Shown here in pieces: positions 35,886-44,222 of a DNA stretch of 64,000 nucleotides. This DNA comes from Phormidesmis priestleyi Ana (lineage in GTDB: Bacteria > Cyanobacteriota > Cyanobacteriia > Phormidesmidales > Phormidesmidaceae), in assembly GCA_001314865.1 (NCBI GenBank), contig LJZR01000001.1:124001-188000 (forward strand). The letters run 5' to 3'. The notes below the pieces were generated by a model that worked only from the letters and a program-made list of their open reading frames with translations, did not search any database and was not told the DNA's origin. The stretch's first letter is position 1. Every line of letters begins with the position of its first letter. The position numbers and the translations under genes are program-made.

Positions 35886-36581
35886 ATGGCAAGGGGCGAT
35901 CAGGTCTACGCATTTCGGGAAATTGTAGGCATTCCTTACGAGCACCACGGCATAGACTGCGGCGATGGCACGATTATTCACTACAGCAAGGCCAGTGAGG
36001 CTCAGATTGCGCGGACATCTCGTCGTGATTTTGCCAGAGGCGGCGTAATTTATACCAAAAAGTCGGCGACTGCCTTTATTCCGGAGGTGGTGATCGAACG
36101 GGCTGAAAGTCGATTGGGTGAGCGCCAGTACGATTTATTTTTTAATAACTGTGAGCATTTTGCCAACTGGTGTAAAACCGGTCGGAACGAATGCATGCAG
36201 CTTGACAACTTTGGCTTGCGATCAGCGCAGATTAAGCTGCCTGAGGTGGCTGATTTGGCAAGCAGGGCGGCTCAAACTGAATCGCCCGCGCGCACTCAGC
36301 GGCTGTTTCAAGAAGCACTAGAGAATGTGGCGATCGCCACCAAAACCCTTTTACCCCAATATGAGCAGGCAACTAACGACATGCTCACCTGGCATCGGGT
36401 AGCCCAGCGAGCTTTGACCAAAGATCGTGAAGACCTCGCACGCGCGGCGCTGTATCGCAAGGTTGCAGCTAAAAAATCAGCCGCAGAAGCCAAGGCCCAG
36501 CTCACCCAGCTCTCTGAACTACAGCTAGCGCTTGAGCAAAATCAAACGCTCGTTGCCAATCGGCTGCTAGCCGAAATCTGA
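35886..36581 (+). CDS. LRAT/NC-domain protein
   Basis: 231 residues. The N-terminal 120 residues are a lecithin:retinol acyltransferase-like (NlpC/P60 superfamily) domain: GDQVYAF at the start, His21 in HHGI, His32 in IIHYS and the nucleophile Cys89 in NNCEHFANWCKTG, so the full catalytic triad is kept. Such domains act as thiol acyltransferases or lipases on phospholipids. The remainder (125-231) is a helical, charged tail of unknown role. It follows the FHA genes on the same strand. Confidence 0.88.
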   Translation: MARGDQVYAFREIVGIPYEHHGIDCGDGTIIHYSKASEAQIARTSRRDFARGGVIYTKKSATAFIPEVVIERAESRLGERQYDLFFNNCEHFANWCKTGRNECMQLDNFGLRSAQIKLPEVADLASRAAQTESPARTQRLFQEALENVAIATKTLLPQYEQATNDMLTWHRVAQRALTKDREDLARAALYRKVAAKKSAAEAKAQLTQLSELQLALEQNQTLVANRLLAEI

Positions 36582-36651
36582 TAGCCCGATCTACTGATAG
36601 CCAGAACTCATGGCAAGGACTTGATCTGTGCGATAGGTCGAGGGCGCGAGC

Positions 36652-38163
36652 CTAATGAATGTCGTAGCCAAACACATTGGCATCGGCTTCGTTTAGCTTG
36701 ATATCGTCTAAGCCATATTCTCGCCAGCGACGCCTGACCAAATCTGCCACATTCGGGTCAGACTCTAACTGCTCGCCCCATTCATGGGCGGTTTCAGGAG
36801 GAACTTTGGTCGTAGCATCAATGCCCATTCGGCTTCCTAAGCCCAGCCGCTCATTGGCAAAGTCTAGTGAGTCAAACGGGCTATCTGGCAGGATAAACAC
36901 GTCACGGATGGGATCGACCTTTGAGGTGACAGCCCACACGACCTGACGCGGGTCGCGGATGTTGATGTCTTTGTCTACAACGATTACAAACTTGGTGTAA
37001 GTGAACTGCGGTAGCGCCGTCCAAAAGGCCATGGCGGCACGGCGGGCTTGGCCAGGATAGGACTTATCAATGGAAATGATGGCTGCTTTGTAGCTGAGCG
37101 CTTCCATCGGTAGGAAAAAGTCTACGATTTCGGAAACCTGTTGACGCAGGATAGGCGTGTAGATGCGGTTGAGTGCGATCGCCATCATCGCTTCTTCTTT
37201 AGGGGGGCGACCGCTAAAGGTCGTGAGATACACCGGCGACTTACGATGCGTCATACAGTGAAAGCGAATCAGCGGGGCCTCTGGGTTAACGCCGCCGTAG
37301 TAGCCCATGTGGTCGCCAAAAGGGCCATCAGTGGCCGTTTCGCCCGGTGTAATGGTTCCTTCTAGCACAAACTCCGACATAGAGGGCACTTCAAGATCAA
37401 CCGTTTTACACTTGGCCAGTGACACGCCTTTACCGGCATATAGCCCTGCAAACAGCCACTCAGATAGATCGACAGGAATAGGGGTGGCGGCAGCAAGAAT
37501 AATCAGCGGATCAACGCCAATGGCGATCGCAACCTCCAAACTCTTCCCCCGCTCTGCGGCCTTCCGCAAATGTCTGGCCCCGCCGCGCACCGACAGCCAC
37601 TGCACCGTCATTGTGTTTTTGCCCTGCAGCTGCAAGCGATACACCCCCACGTTAGGCACGCCCGTTTCGCAGTCTTTGGTAATCACCAGCCCCAGCGTCA
37701 CCACCTTGCCGCCATCTTTAGGATAGGGACGAATCATCGGAATCTGAGTCAGATCGACCTGATCATCTAACCTAACCACCTGCTGGCAGGCGGGCAGCCA
37801 GTCTCGCGATGGCTTGGCCTTCACCACATCAAACAACACCTTGCCCAAGTCAATCGCTTGAGAAATTGTTTTGGGCGGCTTAGGCTGTTGCAGCATCCCT
37901 AGCTTTTTGCCCAACACCTCTAGCTCTTCGGGATGCTCCATGCCCATCGCCCAGCACACGCGCTCTACCGTACCCAGCAGGTTTACCACCACTGGATAGG
38001 GCGAGCCTTTAACATTTTCAAACAGCACAGCTGGCCCGCCCGCTTGCAGCAGCCGGTTAGAGATTTCAGCAATCTCTAGGTTGGGGTCTACCTGCGCAGT
38101 AATGGTGCGCAGCTGCCCTCTTGACCTCACTTTTTTGAGAAAATCTCTCAGATCCTTCGCCAT
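36652..38163 (-). CDS. UbiD-family decarboxylase
   Basis: 503 residues. UbiD enzymes use prenylated FMN to decarboxylate aromatic acids; in cyanobacteria a member takes part in plastoquinone synthesis from 4-hydroxybenzoate derivatives. Recognisable: LRDFLKKVRSRGQLRTI at the start, GPAVLFENVKGSPYPVV, PMIRPYPKDGGKVVTLG, GPFGDHMGYYGGVNPEAP and SKVDPIRDVFILPDSPFDSLD. Length is that of the family. The UbiX partner is not in the window. Convergent with the LRAT-like gene. Confidence 0.92.
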   Translation of the reverse strand: MAKDLRDFLKKVRSRGQLRTITAQVDPNLEIAEISNRLLQAGGPAVLFENVKGSPYPVVVNLLGTVERVCWAMGMEHPEELEVLGKKLGMLQQPKPPKTISQAIDLGKVLFDVVKAKPSRDWLPACQQVVRLDDQVDLTQIPMIRPYPKDGGKVVTLGLVITKDCETGVPNVGVYRLQLQGKNTMTVQWLSVRGGARHLRKAAERGKSLEVAIAIGVDPLIILAAATPIPVDLSEWLFAGLYAGKGVSLAKCKTVDLEVPSMSEFVLEGTITPGETATDGPFGDHMGYYGGVNPEAPLIRFHCMTHRKSPVYLTTFSGRPPKEEAMMAIALNRIYTPILRQQVSEIVDFFLPMEALSYKAAIISIDKSYPGQARRAAMAFWTALPQFTYTKFVIVVDKDINIRDPRQVVWAVTSKVDPIRDVFILPDSPFDSLDFANERLGLGSRMGIDATTKVPPETAHEWGEQLESDPNVADLVRRRWREYGLDDIKLNEADANVFGYDIH

Positions 38164-38330
38164 AAATTAAGCCAACTTGAGCGGCCTGGAATGTACTTAT
38201 GGGGGGAATGTAGCACTTCTGAGGGGTTATACCAACCTTTTTAGGAGAACAGGTTTTGAGAAGAACAGGTTTTGAGAGAACGGGCTGAAGAGAACAGAGC
38301 CGCAGAAAGATAGGGAGAAGTGAGGAGAAT

Positions 38331-39050
38331 TTACTCAGCCAAAGCGTTTCGCTGAAGTTGAAAAATTTCGCGCCCTCCTTTTTCGGCGTAGTCCAGCATG
38401 TGGTTTAACTGCGCCCGGTTAAAGCTACCTGCCTCGGCAGTCCCTTGCACTTCAATCAATTCAAGTTTTTCATTGAGGACGACGTTGAAGTCAATGTCGG
38501 CAGCGAAGTCTTCGGGATAGTTAAGGTCTAAAAAAGGGTCGCCCTGGAGCAAGCCAACAGAAATGGCAGCGATTTGATGACGGATAGGTGAGGCAGTAAG
38601 CTCGCCAGCGGCAATCAGGCAGGCGATCGCATCTTCTAACGCCACATAGGCACCGGTAATCGCAGTTGTTCGCGTACCACCATCGGCCTGCAATACATCA
38701 GCATCAATCGTAATCGTTCGCTCTCCAAGGGCCTCCATATCTAAGGCAGCACGCAAGCTCCGTCCAATTAGCCGCTGAATCTCCTGCGTGCGGCCCGACA
38801 GCTTCATGGTTTCCCGAGACTTACGGGTGTGCGTGGCCCCCGGAAGCATCCGGTACTCTGCCGTCAGCCACCCCTGCCCAGAATCCCTTAAAAAAGGAGG
38901 CACCCCCTCACTCACAGAGGCCGTGCAAATCACCTGTGTGTTACCACAATGGGCCAGCACCGAGCCCGCTGCATAGCGAGTGAATTTTCGCTCAAACTTA
39001 ATGGGTCGCAGCTCATCGGGCTGCCGGTTGTCAGGACGTTGCCAAGCCAT
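38331..39050 (-). CDS. rph: Ribonuclease PH
   Basis: 239 residues from ATG 39050, where homologues start ([15 protein letters not shown]); the frame extends another 42 codons upstream without family resemblance. RNase PH trims tRNA 3' ends phosphorolytically. Signatures: [27 protein letters not shown] (split across the first strands), [26 protein letters not shown] and [16 protein letters not shown]. Two 15-bp units GAACAGGTTTTGAGA lie in the gap beyond its end toward the ubiD-like gene (about 38246-38276). Confidence 0.95.
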   Translation of the reverse strand: MAWQRPDNRQPDELRPIKFERKFTRYAAGSVLAHCGNTQVICTASVSEGVPPFLRDSGQGWLTAEYRMLPGATHTRKSRETMKLSGRTQEIQRLIGRSLRAALDMEALGERTITIDADVLQADGGTRTTAITGAYVALEDAIACLIAAGELTASPIRHQIAAISVGLLQGDPFLDLNYPEDFAADIDFNVVLNEKLELIEVQGTAEAGSFNRAQLNHMLDYAEKGGREIFQLQRNALAE

Positions 39051-39290
39051 AGGGGTGATAAAGCGCTGCAGAAATAAAGAGACCTCAGTCATACTACTTG
39101 GATTGCCTCCCTTTAGACCGGAGTGTAATGACATCATGTGAAGGAATCCCAAGGAATATCTCAATGAGTATTTCAATGAATTTAAGTAAAGCCCTATGCA
39201 TATAGCGCATTTACTAATGAGAGTGGCACCTACTACGCTATATTTAGTTGGTCCGTCGTTCTTGATTTATTGGCTGGCGCGACTACCCGC

Positions 39291-39326
39291 CTTGTCAGAA
39301 CGCTTGTCAGCACGCTTGTCAGAGCC
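39291..39326. repeat. Three 12-bp units upstream of the CobO-like gene
   Basis: CTTGTCAGAACG, CTTGTCAGCACG, CTTGTCAGAGCC. In the leader between rph and the CobO-like protein; two frames are open across it, but neither looks coding. Confidence 0.85.
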
Positions 39327-39392
39327 CTTCCAGACAGCGTTAAAACTACTCATTCACCAGCCACTTCCAGATACTTTATTTATTCATTACTT

Positions 39393-39959
39393 ATGCTTCC
39401 ACAGCGCCCTGCGGTCTCACAGCTCAGAGCAATGCCGAACGTATCGTCAGCGGTTCGCGCTCATCCTTTGCTGCGCGCGGTTGAAGGAACGGTTCAAATT
39501 TTCACCTCACAGCGTCGCACCTTTTTTACCAATGTCATGGTGCAGGCGGCTAGAGTTGCAGAACAAGGGCTGCCCGTCCTCATTGTTCAGTTTTTGAAAG
39601 GCGGTATTGGCCAGGGCCCCGATCATCCTTCTCAAATGGGCCAAAATCTTTCCTGGATTCGCTGCGAATCTCTAGACTGTGTCAGTGGCCCGGATGTCTC
39701 GGACGCAACCCGATCGGCGGTTCAAGCGCTGTGGAAGCACACACAAACCGTGGTAAATGAAGGTAAATACGGCCTAGTGGTACTTGACGAACTCAGCCTT
39801 GCGATTGACTTTGGTTTAATTAAAGAGAACGAGCTACTGAACCTGCTCAAAAGCCGTCCTGCCCATGTCGAGATTATTTTAACGGGCCCGCAAATGCCGG
39901 ACTCTATTATTGCTGTCGCCGATCAGGTGACTGAATTTCGTCGCAATTACGTTGTATAA
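39393..39959 (+). CDS. CobO/BtuR-like ATPase-fold protein without a Walker A motif
   Basis: 188 residues from ATG 39393; the frame is open further upstream through repeat sequence, so the start is inferred. The body follows cob(I)alamin adenosyltransferases of the CobA/CobO type: VLIVQFLKGG, the Walker-B-like YGLVVLDELSLAIDFGLI, and VEIILTGPQMP. In the place of the P-loop (GxGKGKT) it has FTSQRRTFFTN, so ATP binding in the usual manner is unlikely. It is probably a cyanobacterial paralogue with a different job. dcd follows 57 bp downstream. Confidence 0.8.
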   Translation: MLPQRPAVSQLRAMPNVSSAVRAHPLLRAVEGTVQIFTSQRRTFFTNVMVQAARVAEQGLPVLIVQFLKGGIGQGPDHPSQMGQNLSWIRCESLDCVSGPDVSDATRSAVQALWKHTQTVVNEGKYGLVVLDELSLAIDFGLIKENELLNLLKSRPAHVEIILTGPQMPDSIIAVADQVTEFRRNYVV

Positions 39960-40016
39960 CAGCGATTTGTATATTTTTTGTATAACAGCTATTTCAACTT
40001 CAAAAGAGCCCTACCC

Positions 40017-40628
40017 ATGATCAAAAACGATGCTTGGATCAAAGAATCAGCCCAAAATGGACTCATTGAGCCCTTTGAGCCCTCGCTCGTTCGCCGTGTG
40101 CAGCTACCAACTCATGGGCATAAACCCGGACATGAAACCCCGGTTATTAGCTACGGTTTGTCTTCCTATGGCTACGATATTCGTCTATCGCCCAACGAGT
40201 TTCGCATTTTCCGTCATGTCCCCGGTACGGTCATAGACCCTAAAAACTTTAATCCTGAAAACCTAGAACCTAGCAAGCTCAGAGAAGACGATAACGGCAG
40301 CTACTTTATTTTGCCGGCTCATTCCTATGGCCTTGGCGTTGCCCTAGAGCGTCTACAAATGCCCAATGACATTACCACTATCTGTATTGGCAAAAGCACC
40401 TATGCTCGCTGCGGCATTATCGCCAACCTGACGCCTGCCGAGGCCGGATGGCGCGGTCATTTAACGTTAGAATTCTCCAACTCTTCCAGCGCCGACTGCC
40501 GTATTTATGCCAATGAAGGCGTCGTTCAGCTTTTGTTTTTAGAAGGCGAGGAGTGCGAAGTTAACTACGAAACCCGACGCGGCAAGTATCAAGACCAGCC
40601 TGAAGCTGTTACGCTAGCTCGAATATAA
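40017..40628 (+). CDS. dcd: dCTP deaminase
   Basis: 203 residues from ATG 40017 (MIKNDAWIKESAQNGLIEPF). Deaminates dCTP to dUTP for thymidylate synthesis. Signatures: SSYGYDIRLSPNEFRIF, GKSTYARCGIIANLTPAEAGWRGHLTLEFSN (the LEF glutamate is catalytic; shown here as one conserved block at about 132-165) and GVVQLLFLEGE. The TAA stop sits inside a short direct repeat (40617-40651). Confidence 0.93.
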   Translation: MIKNDAWIKESAQNGLIEPFEPSLVRRVQLPTHGHKPGHETPVISYGLSSYGYDIRLSPNEFRIFRHVPGTVIDPKNFNPENLEPSKLREDDNGSYFILPAHSYGLGVALERLQMPNDITTICIGKSTYARCGIIANLTPAEAGWRGHLTLEFSNSSSADCRIYANEGVVQLLFLEGEECEVNYETRRGKYQDQPEAVTLARI

Positions 40629-40651
40629 ACTGGCTCGGAATATATAAACTG
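40617..40651. repeat. Direct repeat across the dcd stop codon
   Basis: GCTCGAATATAAACTG followed by GCTCGGAATATATAAACTG. The TAA stop (40626-40628) is inside the first copy and is duplicated. Confidence 0.75.
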
Positions 40652-40678
40652 CCTCAGATATCAGTCGAATGGGCGGTT

Positions 40679-42310
40679 CTATCTGCTCTGGCTACGTCTC
40701 CAGTTAAACCAGTTTTCGGCCCAGTCGCGTCGCCATTGGCCGGGCTGCCATCGCGATCGCCCTGCCTTTTTTGCCGCCGCTGCGACCAAGTCCATCAGAT
40801 CATCTGCGGCTAACTCTTTAATCAGGTGAGCGATCGCACTCACTGGCTTCCCGATCATCGCGGCCAAAGGGACAATCAGCTCGTCTGCGCCATCCCCGAT
40901 TAAATGAATGCTCTGTAATTTGCCTTCGTAGCAAATGAGCTTGCAGTAAGAAGGGGATGGGTCCATTCGCATCAGGTCGGTGCTGTTGGGGCTGCTAGCT
41001 GTCCATACTGACCAGCCATCCCAGCTGTCTTGGTTATTGAGATTGCTATTCAGATTGTTATTCAGATTAGCTAGATTAGCTAGATTAGCTAGGTTGCGAT
41101 CGCCATATTGGTCTTTTGCAATGGGCAACGACTGCCTGGCAAATCGCGGGGTTTGGCCCACCCGAGCAAAGCGATAATAGCCTTCTGGAATAGCCCGGTA
41201 GCGCATTCGCCGAGTCGGCAAAAATAGAGCATTGCGGACGGCAGTTTTGGCTTCGGCTATGGCGATCGCGCGATGCACCGAAAAGCCCGCAATCAAAGAG
41301 CCACAGGCAAATATGCGCGGATGGGAGGTCTGTAGACGATGATTTGAGTGCAGGTAGGTTTTGCCATGGCCTTGATGGTCGGTATAGGTCTGATCTTGAG
41401 TGGGGGATTTTACAAAGCCAGGGAGGATTAAGGCTGGTTGCCCTTGGCCCAGTAGCAACGCCTGTTCTGAAATGGCTGAATCGACCGTATTTTGCTGATT
41501 TTGCTGATCTTGACGATTGAAAAAAGAACTTAAAGGAATAATACTGACGCCCATAGCGATGAGCTGCGATCGCACCAACCGCCTCACATCCGCATCCTCA
41601 AATCGTAAAAAGCGATCGCTCACGAGCCGAACCTTGGAGCCCATTAGGCAAAGCGCTTCTGCCCACATCACAGCCTCCGCTGAGTCGCCAAAAATGGTGA
41701 TTTCATTAGGCAGTTCAGACGCGCTCAACAATGGATCTATCCCTGTCATAAAAGGGCTCAGTCGCTCTTCGGCATTTGTTTCGGCCTCGGCATCTGTTTT
41801 GGATGCTGCTGTAGCGGGCTCTAACTTAGCGGGCTCTAACTCAGCGGGCTCTAACAGAGAAGAAATCGGCAAAGGAACCGTGCCAAAGGCCGCTAAAACG
41901 CCCCTCGCTGTTAGCCTTCGGGTCGCGGTTGTGACCACTAGCTGGCGAGATAATCGCTCTGGCATTTCTAGTACCACATCAACGCCGCAGGCATTTAAGT
42001 AGTCAGCAGATAGGGTGGGATTTTGGGTTTGGGCAGCGATCGCACTCCATGCCAAAATCGCCTGCCAGTCCCACTGCGCTTGAACGGTGCCCTCGTTGGT
42101 CGTTTGCAGCTGCCGCACCACACCTTGCCGGTTGCCCCCTTCGCCTAGCTGCTGCAAAGCTTGAAGCAAATAGTGCTTTTGCTGCCGCTGCTCAAAGAGT
42201 CCTGGCGGCTCTACCAACGCCACTCGCGCCCCATAGCCCACAGCGGTAATGGCCGCAATGCGGCCCTCAAAGCTACCGCCTAAAATCACCAAATCGTAAT
42301 CAGAGGGCAT
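40679..42310 (-). CDS. FAD/NAD(P)-dependent oxidoreductase-like protein
   Basis: 543 residues from ATG 42310; the frame also opens at 42331. The N-terminus YDLVILGGSFEGRIAAITAVGYGARVALVEP (residues about 4-34) is a dinucleotide fold in which the usual GxGxxG reads GGSFEG. EITIFGDSAEAVMWAEALCLMGSKVRLV at about 225-252 is the second (NAD(P)) fold. The IFACGSLIAGFSVHRAIA segment is the FAD end motif. The redox CxxxxC of lpdA/merA relatives is absent, so a disulfide reductase is unlikely. Two in-frame repeats (ELEPAK units and NLA units) are present. Operon-like overlap with cobD upstream. Confidence 0.75.
   Translation of the reverse strand: MPSDYDLVILGGSFEGRIAAITAVGYGARVALVEPPGLFEQRQQKHYLLQALQQLGEGGNRQGVVRQLQTTNEGTVQAQWDWQAILAWSAIAAQTQNPTLSADYLNACGVDVVLEMPERLSRQLVVTTATRRLTARGVLAAFGTVPLPISSLLEPAELEPAKLEPATAASKTDAEAETNAEERLSPFMTGIDPLLSASELPNEITIFGDSAEAVMWAEALCLMGSKVRLVSDRFLRFEDADVRRLVRSQLIAMGVSIIPLSSFFNRQDQQNQQNTVDSAISEQALLLGQGQPALILPGFVKSPTQDQTYTDHQGHGKTYLHSNHRLQTSHPRIFACGSLIAGFSVHRAIAIAEAKTAVRNALFLPTRRMRYRAIPEGYYRFARVGQTPRFARQSLPIAKDQYGDRNLANLANLANLNNNLNSNLNNQDSWDGWSVWTASSPNSTDLMRMDPSPSYCKLICYEGKLQSIHLIGDGADELIVPLAAMIGKPVSAIAHLIKELAADDLMDLVAAAAKKAGRSRWQPGQWRRDWAENWFNWRRSQSR
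41065..41091. repeat. Three 9-bp units in the FAD oxidoreductase gene
   Basis: GATTAGCTA three times, flanked by diverged CAGATTG copies; encodes NLA units and an Asn-rich stretch. Confidence 0.9.
41812..41856. repeat. Three 15-bp units in the FAD oxidoreductase gene
   Basis: TAGCGGGCTCTAACT twice and CAGCGGGCTCTAACA; encodes LEPAE/LEPAK/LEPAT. Confidence 0.93.
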
Positions 42311-42321
42311 CGCACACCTCA

Positions 42322-43431
42322 TCATGAACAAATAGGCAGACTGGGCAATACATCTGCTAAGGCAGCAAGCAACCGCTGGTGGTCTTCTGGCGTTTTAACC
42401 GCAACGCGAAAGTAGCGATCGCCCAATGCCGCAAAACTCATGCAGTCACGAATGTATATTTGATGACGCGCTAGCAGCTGTTGCTGGAGCGCTGTCGCAG
42501 AAACCTGGCAAGCCACCAAAAAGAAATTAGCCGAGCTGGGTAAGGGAGCGAGTCCGGGCAGTGCCTGGAGCCCTGCAAACAGCTGCTCACTGCTCGTCTT
42601 CAGCCAATCCCAGGTTTTGGTTTGAAAAGGAGCATCGGCGATCGCAGCAACCCCCGCAGCAGCGGCTAGCGTATTCACCGACCAGGGATCGCGCCACTGC
42701 TGCCAGCGCTGAAGGACAGAGGGTTGAGCGATCGCATAGCCGAGCCGGATGCCCGGCATACTGTAAAACTTAGTGAGCGATCGCAGCACCACCAAATTCG
42801 GCAAATCGCCTACCCACTCAATCACGCTTTGCGATCGCTCAGGCGGCAAAAAGTCCATAAACGCCTCATCGACAATGACCAAACCAAACTGATCGGCCAA
42901 GGCACGAACCTGGGCCTTAGCAAACAGTGCGCCCGTCGGATTATGGGGGTTATTGAGCAAAATGCCACAGTTGCGAGCCTTCATACCCTTGGGGATCGCC
43001 TTCAATAGCAACCGATCCCAGTTCTGTAGCTGCCAACCGCTGGCAGTCAATAACGGAATATTTTGAGTGGGGACATTAAAGGCCCTCAGCGCTCGGTCGT
43101 AGTCGCTAAAGTTGGGTGATAGCTGAAAACACAGTTGAGCCTGCTCGGAGAAGTCACGAGCAGCCCAGGTTAGCAGCTCTGCTGCGCCATTGCCGGGAAG
43201 GATATAGTCACTAGAAATTTGGTGGTGTTGGGCGATCGCCCCCCTTAGCGATCCATAAGCTGGGTCAGGATAGGCCACCACAGACGAAAAAGCCGCCTGA
43301 ATCGCTTCACTCACAGAGTGCGGCGGCCCAAGCGGACTGATGCTAGCTGAAAAATCTAGCAGTTCACGAGGAGAACAGCGAGCGATCGCAGCCGCCCAAA
43401 CCAAATTGCCCCCGTGAACGGGTCTAGACAT
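42322..43431 (-). CDS. cobD: Threonine-phosphate decarboxylase-like PLP enzyme (CobD/CobC)
   Basis: 369 residues from ATG 43431 (MSRPVHGGNLVWAA); the longer open frame overlaps the gene for HU and is rejected. The N-terminal HGGNLVWAAAIARCSPRELLDFSASISPLGPP is the CobC/CobD family start; NNPHNPTGALF, VVDEAFMDFLP and SLTKFYSMPGIRLGYAI (Schiff-base Lys in SLTK) are the class I/II aminotransferase motifs. It makes the aminopropanol part of cobalamin (or the pseudo-B12 side chain) and relates to HisC. It ends 12 bases before the oxidoreductase start. Confidence 0.88.
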   Translation of the reverse strand: MSRPVHGGNLVWAAAIARCSPRELLDFSASISPLGPPHSVSEAIQAAFSSVVAYPDPAYGSLRGAIAQHHQISSDYILPGNGAAELLTWAARDFSEQAQLCFQLSPNFSDYDRALRAFNVPTQNIPLLTASGWQLQNWDRLLLKAIPKGMKARNCGILLNNPHNPTGALFAKAQVRALADQFGLVIVDEAFMDFLPPERSQSVIEWVGDLPNLVVLRSLTKFYSMPGIRLGYAIAQPSVLQRWQQWRDPWSVNTLAAAAGVAAIADAPFQTKTWDWLKTSSEQLFAGLQALPGLAPLPSSANFFLVACQVSATALQQQLLARHQIYIRDCMSFAALGDRYFRVAVKTPEDHQRLLAALADVLPSLPICS

Positions 43432-43456
43432 GAGTAGTACCGGATAATCAAAGAAA

Positions 43457-43744
43457 TTACTTTTTCTTTTTCCCAGCCACCATCTCTTTAAACTGCTTAC
43501 CTGCTGAAAATGCAGGCACCGTGGTTGCGGGGATAACCATCGTATCGCCAGTTTTAGGATTTCGACCTTCTCGCTCTTTACGAGCACGGGGTTCAAACGA
43601 ACCAAATCCGACTAACGTTACCTTTTCACCTTTGGACACGGCTTCCATAATGGACTCTACAGCCGCAGAAATCACAGCATCAGCCTGCTTTTTAGTCACT
43701 GAAGACTTTTCTGCAACAGTATCGACGAGTTCACCTTTATTCAT
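43457..43744 (-). CDS. hup: DNA-binding protein HU
   Basis: 95 residues with AAAGGAG six bases before the ATG at 43744, the best ribosome site in the window. HU bends DNA non-specifically and packs the nucleoid. Signatures: MNKGELVDTVAEKSSVTKKQ, VSKGEKVTLVGFGSFEPRAR and GRNPKTGDTMVIPATTVPAFSAGKQFKEMV, the beta-arm and its flanks (residues about 35-88). The C-terminal AGKKKK tail is typical. Single-gene unit upstream of cobD. Confidence 0.97.
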   Translation of the reverse strand: MNKGELVDTVAEKSSVTKKQADAVISAAVESIMEAVSKGEKVTLVGFGSFEPRARKEREGRNPKTGDTMVIPATTVPAFSAGKQFKEMVAGKKKK

Positions 43745-44211
43745 GCTTATCTCCTTTAGAAGATGGTTGGATTACTTTGATCTCTGATTAGAGATTTAGC
43801 GAGAACTACACATTGCCGCATGGCAAATTTAAAGTTTCTATGAGGCCCTAAAAAATTAGGTCAGAGCAGCAATCGCTGAAACCCCTGAAACCTCATAAAA
43901 TTACTGCACCATTTTAAGGGGTACATGTGCAATATGAACAGGGAAACCCTTTAATTTCTATGGATTCTAGGGATTTTCAAGAAAGTTCATACTTTTCAAG
44001 GGAAAAATTAAAAAATCTGTCTTGACAAAAAGCCAATGCCTCCCTTAAATCCAGGCAGCATTGGCTTTTTGTCTATTTTGGCCTTATCTAGATTTGGCCT
44101 AGATTTGGCCTAGTGTTAGCCTTTGCAAGTTGAACGGCAAAGGCACTTGTCTTCAGTCATGCGTTGATCTCTAGCGATCGCACTCAACTCACATACCTAG
44201 CGCTGAAATAC
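43745..44211. other. Gene-free stretch between hup and pilQ
   Basis: 467 bp with the hup promoter region on the left and the pilQ terminator at 44024-44073. A dyad ATCTCT/AGAGAT lies at 43780-43795, about 40 bases before the hup start; a smaller TTGCC/GGCAA dyad at 43813-43826. GATTTGGCCTA repeats at about 44090-44112. No additional gene is seen. Confidence 0.6.
44024..44073 (-). terminator. Strong terminator of the pilus operon
   Basis: Sixteen-base arms GACAAAAAGCCAATGC and GCATTGGCTTTTTGTC are exactly complementary across an 18-base loop. Placed about 140 bp after the pilQ stop; the T-run suits leftward transcription. The TTGACA at its edge is part of the hairpin. Confidence 0.88.
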
Positions 44212-44222
44212 CTAGCGCTGAA
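44193..44222. repeat. Two 15-bp units spanning the pilQ stop codon
   Basis: ATACCTAGCGCTGAA twice exactly. The pilQ TAG (44212-44214) lies in the right copy and is repeated in frame in the left. Confidence 0.9.

Noticed and set aside
39196-39597. Rightward 133-codon ORF overlapping the CobO-like gene
   Set aside because: A different frame over the same DNA without family resemblance; the overlapping frame is the conserved one.
43432-43605. N-terminal extension of the cobD frame
   Set aside because: These codons overlap the HU gene and are not like the family; ATG 43431 gives the conserved start.
44024-44073. TTGACA as a promoter of hup
   Set aside because: The hexamer is part of a 16-bp-arm terminator and points the wrong way for the leftward hup gene.
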